This document shows positions 13,401 through 26,100 of a DNA stretch of 64,000 nt, piece by piece. The stretch's first letter is position 1, and every line of letters starts with the position of its first letter. Origin of the DNA: Dipylidium caninum (taxonomy: Eukaryota; Platyhelminthes; Cestoda; Cyclophyllidea; Dipylidiidae). The translations under genes and the position numbers were made by a program. The notes under the pieces are model-generated. The model saw only the letters and a list, made by a program, of their open reading frames with translations. It was not told where the DNA came from and did not search any database. The DNA is taken from NCBI GenBank assembly GCA_017562135.1, contig QEYB01000255.1, positions 434,001 to 498,000 on the forward strand, read 5' to 3'.

Positions 13401-16400
13401 GCACCATAAAGTCACCGAAAAGGTTGAGGGAGGGTGTCTAATACCACTAACTATTATCTTGAATGAAATTAATTAAAGTCAAACAAACATCAACCCTAAA
13501 AACGCGTATATTCTATCTGAATATAATTAATAAGGGGTCGGTGATCTAGTAAGATCTTTGTCTTAAAAAAATTTATGCAAGCGGGTTCCAATGAAAAAGT
13601 GGAACTCCAACATCCTAGTGAAAAACGAACTGTATTATGATTTAAAACAACTGAAAAAGAAACTACTAACTACGGAATTTCAGAGACGGATTTGAATAAT
13701 CATCACGAAATCGAAAATATGCGTGATGTCAAAAGGAGAATATGATTGGAGATCTCGTGGTACCACTTTAGCTTGACCCCACCAGTAAATTATAGACGGA
13801 AAAGTAAAGCCCCATGGAATGTACACTAGGCCTTATGGGAAAATCTTAGATGGCACGAACAACTCGAATCACCAGAAGGTTTAGAACTAAGGATTTAATG
13901 AACGAATAAGATGCAGACTTAATCAATTAAACAAAAAAGAATAAAAAAGACATCATGAAAAAAAAGAGTATTTTGACTAATCATACATTACAACACACAG
14001 GTTACTCGGTCCCCCTAACTGCATTGTCGAGGTCGCACGACTCTCCTCTACATTAATAATACATCCCCTACCAAGTCCGAAGGGGATACAAATTCATCGG
14101 TATCCTTTTGTGGAGGAGAGACTAGGTAATAATTTTGCGGCCGAGCAATAATGCAGGATTCGTCTAAGCCGGAAAGACATGATTAGCATATGCGAATATA
14201 AAGCCAATGAAAAAATGAAATTTCAATTTTTTTAATTTAAAGGCGGGTAAAAGTAAGAATTAAAGCTAACTTTGAACTTACAATAAGAAATATGGAACGT
14301 GGCAAAAAAGATAAGGAAATAACGTTGTCTAAGAAAACTGTTTTGTACAAACTAACTAGATTTCTATTAGGTTGAAAACAACGAAGCAGACCTCGAATAT
14401 ATGTAAAAAACAAAAAAAAACAATTTTCACAGCAGCATTTGGTCGAAAATTAAGTAATTGCAAGTTCTAAACTCCAATTCAAAGATTTTACCGAAATATA
14501 TAACCCTATTTAATTAGGTACTTGCAATTTTTGTCGGTAACCTGTTGCCGTCGTTCAGACAGCGTCAGAATTCCACATTCATAAAATTTCCGATTTTTGC
14601 TACCAAAACAACTAAGTGATACTTGACATCATTAGCATCATTAAAGATTTTATCATTTAAGGAATGCTGCATGAAACGACGAAATAAACGGCCATCTAAA
14701 GGAGCAGGCTAAGGCCTACTGTGTGGGTGTGCCAACACATTCCAACGCAGATCCAACAACTGTTGCCGAGTGACGAAAGATATGTGGAGCTGTGTATTGT
14801 CATGTGGGAGAAGAACACCTTCGCGATTTGCCAATTCAGACCGCTTTGCTTGAATTGCATCGCCCAGTTTGACGGGCTGTTGAACGGACACGTTTGAGCT
14901 GATCGTTTGGTCGTTTGGTAGAAGTCCAAAGTGTAAAACTCCTTTGCAGTACCACTAGACTGACAGCAAAACTCTTGCTTTAAATGAATTCCCCTAAAGC
15001 GCTGAGGGGTGGATATATCGAGTTTGTTGAAATAAGCAAGTCTTTCAACTTTCTAAATGCATATACGCGATACAATGAGCTTCTTTGCAATATCACGTGT
15101 TGGGCCCTGTCGATTTGAATCGACAGTGGCCTTGATTGAAGTAGGTCTCGTCGAATTCAACTGGACTGACGGTCAGATCGGTGAGCACTTTTCACTGAAA
15201 CATCACCACAACGAAACCTGGCAAAACAATTTTGACGACATCGCTCTTCCTTCAAGGCTTGATTCCCATATACAACACATAACTTCTTATGTGCTTGCGA
15301 TGCGTCCTTGTCTTTTCGGAAATAATACAATAAGATAGGTCTAATTGGACAGGTTCCTCTTCTCCCATTTTAATTTTGGATAAAGGCAAAATTACAGAAC
15401 TAAACCATATAATTCTTTACTAAATAAAGGGTAGAAGTCCAAACAAGAAGAAAAAATATAGGTTAGGTACAGTAAACTTTAACGAAATAAACGAACGTGT
15501 AAAATTCATCTTTCGAAAAATCTGCAATCCTTCATTTGCCAGCCCAATATATTCAATCATATCTACGACGTTCTGCCGACAACTAGGCAACTCATACATG
15601 CCTTTTCGCAAAAATCTTTGTTTTTAGAGTTAAAAAATGATTCCACATCCCCTATAATATCATTGCGATTATTGTATACTTTTTCTATTAAAAATGATTC
15701 CCAGTTACGAAAAAGGTAATAATCTGTTGGTGAAATATCGACGTGAATATGGAGGAATGTGGTAAAATGTTCTATTGTAGAGAAGTTATGTAATTTGTCG
15801 ACAGTAATCGAAGTTGCATGTGGTCGTCGTGCGTTATTATGGCGTTGGTATTGCGCCATGCCGAGTGAGCAGTGCTGGTTATTTTTTCTTCCTAAGTTTC
15901 TCACGCATGACACCCATTTCACGGCAATAGGGCTCTGCCGCCTCTGCGGTTTTGCCTGGGTGTTACCTAAGAAGGAATAATAAATCACCTCTTGGGCATT
16001 CCACCAATGGGAACTACAAATTTTGACTAAATTTTGGATTAGGGGTGTGTTTTGGCGGTGTATTCATTCTTATCTATACATTTGCTTGATCATTTCCGAT
16101 TACCACACAAAATCAACTTTGCATCAGGAGTAATGATTTGGCGTAAAGACGGCGGTAAACATGCATTGCACAGTAACAAAGATGCGCACTCACCCTTGCG
16201 ATCGGTTGACCATCTGCAGATGCGTCGATTCGTATGGCAGGCACATATGAGTCTTTTTTTATTTCTTGTGTGCAGATGTTTTAACACGGCCGCACGCATG
16301 GCTAGATCTCAGTTTAGATCCAAGTTCACGAATAGTTGAGTGCGGATCGGATTCTGGATTCCATAGATTTTCCTTAATTTTACCTCGTTATCAGCAAGGG

Positions 16401-19400
16401 TCGTTGGCCTTCCTCAAGGCGAGGCGCCTTGACGATACTCAAATTGCCAAAACGAAACTTTTGGTACCAATATCGAGTAGTATAAGCTTATACCTGAACT
16501 GTTTAAGTAAAACACTTAGCGAAAAGTAAGTTACTCTATGCTAAAAAGGATTTTTGAGTCGAACGGGTATTTTCCTGTGAAATAAAACTTTGCTATTAAA
16601 AACTGACTCGGCACAAATTTATTCGAAATTTTGAAGAATCGCTTTACGATAAAAATGATGTTAATCGTTAAGAGGAAATACGTTTAGTTCAATAGATGCA
16701 ACCAAAAGGTGTCTTTTCAAGAAGATAAATAATACTTAAATTGTCAACTACTCTAGCCGTGTGGCCATTTTCAGACCATTGTCATAATGATAGATGGCAT
16801 CAGCATTAAGACGGGAAAATTAATTACTAACAGTTAAATGCAGCGTCGAAAGGAGGTCAGTTAAAGTTTAAAGAACTATTATGCAGGGCAATCAATCATA
16901 TTTCCCAAGAGAATTTGCACTCAGACAAAATGTCTTGACAATTGCCTTGTTTAAGACGCATCAATCCATCCAACCAGTAGTTTACTGTCTAAGGGAAATA
17001 TCGCCAAGGTACTCGACGAAACGTCCGAGTGTGTCGTATTTATTAAAAATAAGAGTAGCAGTCACTCAGACAATAAAGAAGCATTGAATTGTACGGGTGA
17101 AAAAGGAGTTGGAAGATTAAAAGTGACGTTTAAAAAAGACGTGATAAAGTGTGAGGGTAAAAATAATAGTTTAGAATAATTGGAAAATATTTTTGCAATC
17201 TTATTAGGCAAATATAAGCAGTTTGCGCCTATGATACGTTCAGGGAAGTCTAAAAGCATATAATCAAAGGGATTAGGAATTTCCAGACACAAGTAAATGT
17301 GGAAGAAAACACCAAAGTCAAAACTTGAACTACCGTTTAATTTACTCAGTAAGATAAGATAATTAGCTTTAACATTCCTACCTGACAGAAGATCGAAAAC
17401 AGAAATGCACTTTTTTGGAGGCTTTTTAAAGACATAAAAATGGATCCAAGAAAATGAAAAAGGTAAATTTGCGAAAGTATGCACGCGGAGCGAAACAGAG
17501 TTGAAAAAAATTTCAAATTCGCCAATTTACATAAAATGACCCCAAAACGGCTTCGATCAAGCGAAAATCGCGAAATTATGGTATTGGAAGATAAGGTATA
17601 CATCAGCGGAAAGGGCAATATTGACCTTTGTTTGTCTTTTTTACAACGGTTTCGATGATTTTCGCCAAAGATAACGACATGTGGCGGATTTGACTGATAT
17701 TTGTGGTAGGACGTTACAATTAATTGAATTCCAAAAATATCAGCAAAAATTCGGGTTCCAAGGCCGAAAATAAGGTAGAAGCACATGAAGTTGGAAGTTT
17801 GTAGGAGTAGGAAGCTTGTACAAGAGGAAATAGCATTTTAAAGTTAAGACGGTAGAAATGCTTGATCAATGTTAGCAAGATAACAGTTGGCATACTACTG
17901 TTGCAATTTATGTCCATGTATCCCATCAAGGCCACTACTCCTATGTCTCCTTTTAGCATAAAAAGAAATCGGCAAAGTTAAAAAAATTACAAAGATTCAA
18001 TTAAGTATTGGGAATAGGGATCCCACTTCTTGAACATTGAGTAAGCCAAAAATTGCAGTTTCGCGCAACTACAAGGAAATGTCGTAAACCGGATTGCCGA
18101 ATGTAAATGATGATTAATTCGACTTCGAAGAGACACAATTAGACTAGAGTTAATTCATCATTAAGCTTTTTATACTTTTAATTTAAAGCGACAACTGTAC
18201 ATTTAAAGATGGAAAATGACACCACAATCACTAGGTCGTTTGATATATGAAACTCTAATAAAATTAAACTCTCAAAACTTCCCAATTTCTTAAACAGGTA
18301 GCTGCAACAAATCCTTCCGGCTAAATAGTTTATAATGTTACCTCACATAAAGGTCCCATGCCTTTGACCAATTTCCATTTATTGGGCGCCAGAAAAGGGC
18401 GGTAAAAATGCTTAAATACTTCTAAAGTGGTACGATTTTGCGGTTAACTAAGTGCTGCCACATTTCGCGGTTACGAAAGATGAAAGGCAAAGGTATGCGG
18501 AGGAAATCAGCGAATGCTTAGTCCTTATAATAGCTAAACACATGTTGCTGCGTTCAACCAAAAATAAAAAAATCGCATGATGCTAGTCTACGAATACTTT
18601 TCCAATAGAATATTCGAGATAAATCAGTAACAAATTTACATCACATCGTGTTGATAAGGGGCGGTAGGAATTCGGGTGATGAAAAGTTAAATTGATGCAC
18701 CGCTGTCACATGTAGAGGCTTTAAATTTAATAACGTCTGCGAACCATTCAAGTAAGAATATATATTCTTTGAGAAAAGGAAAGAAGAAAGCGAACAGACC
18801 GGTCGTATGACGGATAGACGCAGACTTTTGAAGGACATCAGTACACGACGAGGAAGCGGAAGCGGGGGTACTAATAATGGCATTAGTGGCCAGGGAAGAA
18901 TCAGCAGAGAGGTTGATGAGACAGAAGAGGAGGCTGTGCATCACCTGACTGTCGATCAGTCCCAAAGGCCAAATGCGTAAGACCAGCTACAAGAGCAAAT
19001 TCGGATAACATCCGCAGCAGGTTCATCTGCGGTGTCATAATCGAGAAATTCAAGCAGTTCAACTCTAACTGAAGGCATGAAATATTTGATGTAACAATAT
19101 TCAGATAATATATTGAATATACACATCATTACGACCATTTATAGTTTAATACGCAGTCATATCATTTGCGCGCGAAAAAAAATAACCAGACTTTAATAAT
19201 GTTTACAGAGGATTCACAAATAATCCCTTCTTTGTGGTTCAACCGATGATAGAATACTCTGTAAAGCCTTATGTGATAGCTACTTCTTTGACGCATTCAC
19301 AGACTTGAGTCTAAATGTTAAATTTTTGATTGCCAAACTGTCGTCCAACACTGGAAAGCCTATGACAACTGTCATCTGTGAATGATTTAATTATAAAGCG

Positions 19401-22400
19401 GTTTCGAGCAACTACAGACGGTAGCAAATTGTAATCAAAGTATCATCAACAAGAAATTACATTTTACCTCGTAAATGACGGTGTTTTATCCGTTACTCTC
19501 ACTTCTAACTGACGTTTGCCTCGGTTTTGCCTCTCGGATTATCGTTTTATTGTCACATTTTGAGTATATTTGCCAGACAAAAAACCAATACTCTTAAACA
19601 TAAAGATGTTATCGATATGTATACTTACTTTTGGGAAACCAGCCTCAAGAACAGCTTTCTTGACTTCTGGACTGCCATAGATTAAATTACCTAACAATTC
19701 CAGACAGAGCAAGAGCTGAGAAGTGAGGCACTGCCAGGCCAATTGACGACGATCGAGAGTTCGCTGTTCTGTTAAACCAGGGGCCATCACCTCTGTTGGT
19801 GATGATGGCGGTGGTGGTAAGACGTAATTGGCATTCCCCGGTTTCTTCATATGTTGCAGAATCAGATTCAGCTGCCCCACAACGTTGGAGCAGAGAAGGA
19901 ATATAGTGGGCAAGAAGTCAGCTAAAAAAATTCATTCGATTTTAATTGTTTGAGAGCTACAATAATGTTTACCCATTCTTAATAATATATGCATAGTTCT
20001 CCAGTTATACGCAGATAAAACCAAATACATTACTATAGCTCCCACGAGTTTCTCTCACTTTTCGAAAAAGGTACTATCAGGTTTAGATCATTGTGCAGAA
20101 ATGCAATAAATATTGTACATGTCAGGAGCAGACACGGATCAAGTAAGTTCTAATTTTTAGGCTGGGACCGTTACGAAGATCTTTAAGTGAGTATATCAAA
20201 ATTAAGCATTACCCGATCCCTTAAGAAAGTATTTTGAATTTACCTGGGTTACACTCTCCAATGTGCATTAATTTCACTTTGGCGCACAAGACAATACACG
20301 ATTGCTACTCACTTCAGAGTCATTCACACTCAGAGAGGAAGCAATGGAACGTTTTACAAACCATATAAATCTCAAAATTACTCATCGCGAAAGCTAGGAA
20401 TATCATGGAAGAAGTGAGATAGAAACGAATTCAAACAAAAAATCCCAATTTTAACATTTTGAGAAAGTACGAAGGATGAATTTTTATTGGGTTGGTAATT
20501 TCTGTCTAGAGTGTTCCGAGTAAGCTCGAATAAGTCAACCCAGAAACAAGTGCTCCAAATGTATGCTGTAGTTGTTCATTCGAATTTTGAAGGCGTTAAA
20601 AGTAACCAAACATCCCAATCTATAAACCTGGGACAAAATTTTCCACGTATTGCACTAAGGCTAACAATATTAAAGGGAGGTTGATGGCCTCTATGTTTTT
20701 GGATAATCACATGTAGACCCAATAAGGCTTTGTAGGCTTGTAACGATAGTAGAATCAGTATCCTTTTTTGAGATTTCACCAAGTTTAAAAACAAAGGTAG
20801 GAACGTTTGCTTGTGAGAATCTTTTGATTGAGAATCAAAGATAGGTTTATCCACTTTGGATTCCTCTAGACAGACTTGTAATCGACTATCTAATTGTTAT
20901 TAAAGGAAAAGAGCAGCTCAGAAATAACTTAACAGACCGAATTTTGTAAAAAAATGTCGAAACGTATTTGACCAATGTAAGTCTTAATGAAAGTTCATTT
21001 TCTTGGGGTTTAGAAATCATAACAATTTTCGAGGCTACAACATATTAAGCAACTTGCACAGTGCTGTTGAAACCGGTTATACTCCTCCACTAGACGAAGC
21101 AAACACCCCATGTATTCAACTGTCTTCATGGGTTATCTTGCTTTTAACGGCACCAAATGCGAGTATGGGATTCATTATCAGGTGTTCATAAAGCAACAGA
21201 GACATTGACATGCTATCATCATATAATGCGTGGTTATAATGCGTGGTAAATGATGCCTCAGAGTTTAAACGAAACTTATTGTTTTTTTTAAACGCAAAGA
21301 CGCGAAAAGTTAACTGGCTCAAATGTTACGCCAAGTTATCGACTAAAATCTACCACATTTACGATCATTTTTGTCATAAAAGAAAGTACCATATATTTAA
21401 TTTTGGAGAAAAATTGGTCGTTAGACAGAAGTAGCAATTACACCTTACTCTATTTTGAGGCAATGCATCGCAGAGTAAACGCAGTTATCACTAAAATGGT
21501 GATTTCTTTACGACATTAAATCATGTTAACTCATCATATTTTCTCAAAAAAAAGCATCGTGATCATCTCGAGACGACAGAGAAGTCAAGATTTTTAATAT
21601 AACAAAGTGTAATCGATGGGAATAAATTAAGTATACAAAGTAGCCTCGATCAGGACGAAAAGGGGCTCGAAATCAACGGGACTTTCGCTCCCTACCAATT
21701 TAATTCCCGAGAGGCAACTGAACAATGACCTGGGCTATTTGTTAATGAGCAAAAGGGCACGCAACGAAGTAAAGCGGCCCACTAGCGGCGACAAATGTCA
21801 CTAATTGCGATCTGTGACTGTAACTCGGCTGACATTTCCACGGGACATCGCATAAAGGCGATTATTCGATAGCACAAAAAACGCTTGCGTTACGACTGGC
21901 AAATTCATCCAACTAGTCGATGTTTAAAAATGCCTTCTAGTTAAAAAAAAATTCGAGTAATTAGGCTGCTGGCAATTTACGAAGTAGAAGTAAGAGTTGT
22001 GTCAACGTAGTAATTGTGAAGGTGGCGTTATTCATGGACTGGTGTAGTAAAATTTAATCATAAAAAACATGTAACTAAAAAAGTCAATGTAAGGGGGATT
22101 GCAAATGGAAGCTACTTTGGAAAGAATCTTTTTACTCAAAGAAAACCTTATCAGTTTTGTTGTTATTATTCTCAATGCTCAGAGAAGAGAAATCTCGATT
22201 TCGAAATAAATTATACCTAAAACATAGGTCCGAGAGATGTGGGTGTAAAAATCCTCAGGTTGATAGATATTACGCCTAAGTCTTTCACATCGTAATGAAA
22301 TGGACGTTTATAGAATTACTAGGTGTCACTCAGGAAATGCAAGTTACACAGTTAAACGCTCGAATAAACACGCCTTTTGCCATTGACGTTTGCTGTTGCG

Positions 22401-23162
22401 GAATTGTACTCCATGAAATGGTAAAAGATAGGCGCGTCGCAAGTTAAACATCAGTGTTTTAAGAAGTACTCTCGACAAATAAAGATACATGAGTGAACCT
22501 AGCGCAGGATATATTAATATTTACTAAAACGGTATGTCAAAACCCATCAAATCTATGCACTTGCCTCGGATATCAGGATTCTATTACAACTATCCTCTGG
22601 TTCAAAATTACCCAAACGGAAAACAATACAAAAACGAGAGTTGTAGCAGAGATAGCCAGGCAACTTATTCGGGTAATCAAGATACCAAAAAACATCTTAG
22701 TTCTTACATACTCGCAAAAAGTATCATGTGAGGCCAATAACTCCTTACTCCATCTTACCATTAAGCGCTGCTTCCTTCGCTTTGGGAGAGGTACAAAAGA
22801 GTATTTTCAATGATAAATGGACCATGTGTCGATGAATTTTTAGATGGCCAAAAATGTGAGAATTTTTTGTACCACTATCAGTATAGCAGTCTGTAGCTAC
22901 GCTGTCCAGAAGGATGCCATCCAGATCGACTCTAGGCTGTGAAAAAGAAGTCTCAAGAACAATGAGCTCCTTTGTGATCTGTCCTGATGTGGCAGCGTCC
23001 AAGGCAGGAGGTACTGGATTGATACAACACGTGCTCTTCGAACTTGAAGAGGAGTCGGATACATTCGACGGACTCAGAAGATCAAGGGAGTGGGAGGCGA
23101 GACGAGAGAGGACCACAGAGAGGAAGGTGAGCGCAACATGAAGCAGTTCAAAAGTTTCATGC
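1484..23162 (-). CDS. RTTN: RTTN C-terminal exon block
   Basis: Exons in transcript order: 22873-23162, 19629-19921, 18845-18986 (3' border approximate), 10942-11198, 8551-8698, 7551-7676, 2857-2978 and 1484-1621, ending in TAA at 1484-1486. Matches to the rotatin C-terminus are strong and ordered: NLIYGSPEVKKAVLEAG, then RIWPLGLIDSQVMHSLL, then VFELLANFAWFTEAVGF, then QCLWLTFITNLTFTRDGQS, then the closing helix HASILPIVDLLLSALTQ. The exon at 22873-23162 carries a serine-rich insert (SDSSSSSKS). Splicing 22873 directly to 19921 leaves out about 30 residues present in vertebrates. A minus-strand frame near 20.7 kb (QAYKALLGLHVIIQKHRG) resembles that missing part, but I could not find borders for it. 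Introns here are the largest in the gene and hold the repeats listed separately. Confidence 0.85.
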
Positions 23163-26100
23163 CTGTTGAAATTATGTAAATACCTCAAGTTTAACAAATC
23201 ATAGTCGACCATTTCACTAGATGCGCCTGACAATTTCGTTAGATTGCTACCCTGAATAACGACAAGTTAAAAAGTGGGAATGTGTCCTTGGTTTCATAAC
23301 AGTAATCTTCATTGAGTGGTAAAGTTAAAAGGGCGTAGTTCCGTTGGTAGAATTTTCCAAGCGGCTCAAATTAATTAAAGAAAGAAGTCGTTAGTAATAA
23401 GTGAAAGAATAAGTAAATCCCCCAAATAAGTAATAGAAGAGATTACCCATAAAGGGCATATACTAAGCATGCATAACCCGGAATAAAAAAAGAGATAGCT
23501 AACAGTGAGGGATCTACTTAGCAAAATATTGAAAATATCTCACACCTCACATGTACTAAGGTTGTTTTATGCAATAACTGTGAAAAAAATAATGAAATAA
23601 ACTATAAAATGCAGGAGTGAAAGTGAAACGAGATGTGGTAAGTAATCTGTAGAAAATTAATCAACCTAAAAGCACAAAAAACACTCGCTCAGGTGGAATG
23701 ATACAAAATATTGACAACCAAAGCATCTTTTTAAGTAAAGGCCTGCAAGACTAACAAGGTTTCCTTAAAGTACTACAAACGACTAACTCATGCTAGATTA
23801 CCATGTAAAAAATTAAAAAAATTATTAAACTTAAAGCCCACGTTCTTCTTCCAGAACACGAGTCAAATATCCACAAGACTCTCGCACGATTGAGGAGATA
23901 TATGTAAACGCTAATGACTTTGGTGAGGGATAAACGAGATCCTTTATTTACAGGAGATGGAAGGAAAAAGCTTCGAGTCCCCACCATCTTTAAAGCGACC
24001 TCATTGGCCAAATAAAATAACAGAATCAGCGACAGGAATGAAATATCAGAGGGAGGAAAGTGTGGAGATAGTGTTAAGACCTAAACTAAATAAACAAAGC
24101 ATGGAAAGTGATACTTTTACTTAGGGGTTATGTAGATTTGGCGGTAGAAACTAGTTAAACCGTCTACAGAAGGGAAGGAAATCTGGGATCATAGTTAGTA
24201 AACAGGTGGAGGATTCGTAACTTGCAGAGGAATTCCTAGTAAATAAATAACTGTTGTTAGTACCTGATTTTCTGACGTCAGAGTTAAGAGATTGCGTATT
24301 TCAGTACCGCAGTTTATTAAAGCTAGCGGGGGCTTTCGAGTTTATTCTGTAGATAATACATCTTACAAATACATTTAAACGAACATTTTGACATTGAGCA
24401 TGTTAACCCAACTGAGTCAGGATGTCCAAAACTGACTTTGTAAAAATGGAACAGTGATAGTTAATGGGAGGACGATAAAATTGTTATTAAAACAGCGCGT
24501 AATTCGCACTTAAGGATTGAAAAACAGCCTGGATGCCCTTTCTACTTTTAAAAAGAAGTAGATGTGTCGAACATAAAATTTCTACAATCGCCGAAGTTGT
24601 CCTTAGGCGAACCGGGGAGACTAACGCAATTTTAGATTTCAAGATTAAATGTAGATTTCGACGCTAATATTGAGATAGCATCAGTGACAAATGAAACAGG
24701 TGTTAGATTACAGTGATCATCTTGACCTTTACCACTACTTACCGCGATATTTCACTAGCCTCATCGCCTTCAGAACGCACTACGTGATTGAGTTCGACAA
24801 CTTGTCGGAGCAAGCAACTTATGAGGGTGCCCCATTCCTGCGCTTCTGAAGCCAGAGGATCCAGAGCATGAAGTAGCATGAAATTGTCAGGATCATCCAC
24901 ATCTGATTGCAGAATAGCTATGAAGAAAAGCATAATCTCCTTCCAAAGAGCCTTCAGGTTTGCTGAGTCTGAAAGCGAAGACGAAAAATTTACAATCCAA
25001 GAAACCTTTACGTTAAATTAAATGAGTGGAAATTATAGGATTGTTGAAATCAGAGGTTAAAAGAGGTTAGCGTTTAGCAGACAACAAATTACTAACGACG
25101 AAACACTTATGCTGGATAAACTTACTTTCGGATTTGATGAGTAAATGGCAAAAAAGTAAATACTGTGCTCAGACCGTTATGCATTCATGGCCGACTAAGT
25201 CGTTTAACTTAATCACTTCTATTGACAAACTGGCAGAAAATAAAATAAGCGAATAATTCAGGCGATGAAACAGATATACCCAAATATTTCAGTCACAATA
25301 GAAACAGTGGCAACTGAGTGAAACTTATTGCGGAAAAGCAACCTGGAGTAGAACTGCGTTTTAATGGAAACAAGAAGGTGAAAAGCCACGTTTTCAAAGG
25401 TAGGGGACATGCCATAACACTATGAAACTTGCCCAGTGATAAAAAAGAAAAGTTGTTCGCTACGATGGTGAGGAATCGGCGATCGGAGAGAAAGACCACT
25501 TTCTGTCGTTGGCTTATAGAGAGGAGGAAGCGGAAAAGCCGGAGAATCTGCGCAAAAGCCGAGGCCAAGTGTTGCACAGCCATACGCTCCACCAACTGCG
25601 GATGGGAAAAGGTTCTATTTTCATTCAGACGTCGTAGTAATTCTGCAAAATTGCAATGAGCAGAAATACAGATTCCGTCGAATGCAACCGTTTAGGTTGG
25701 AATTAAAAGATGGTACAATGAGAGGATTCCATATTGAATGTGGGAGGGTCAGTCATAATATAGTTCAGGAAGTGAGTTCAATGGCACTGTAGATTTTCGA
25801 GAATAAGGAGACGAAATAAAACGAAAGGAGTTAAAAATTTTTAACCAAATAAAACTTTTCTTCAGGGTTTATTGATAAGAAAAGTGAAAATAGAACTGTT
25901 TGCGAAAATAATCCCGCAAAATCTGCCTTGCTATGATATTACGAGGCAAGCTCGTATTTTACCTCAGAAACCTACTTGGCTTAATGATGTTCATCAACGA
26001 AACACAAATATTGTTTTCTTCAAATTGCCGTATAATGAATTCAGACTGAAGAACGCGACAGAAACTTTCAATGACGCTGCAAATTCGGGCAACGAGAAGA

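Noticed and set aside
17062..17959. Overlapping minus-strand open frames of 79-146 codons
   Set aside because: AT-rich, phenylalanine/leucine-heavy translations in different frames with no motif and no splice fit to RTTN.
18956..19138. Alternative exon reading SIMTPQMNLLRMLSEFALVAG
   Set aside because: The exon starting at 18986 (LVLRIWPLGLIDSQV) matches the rotatin order better and keeps phase with its neighbours.
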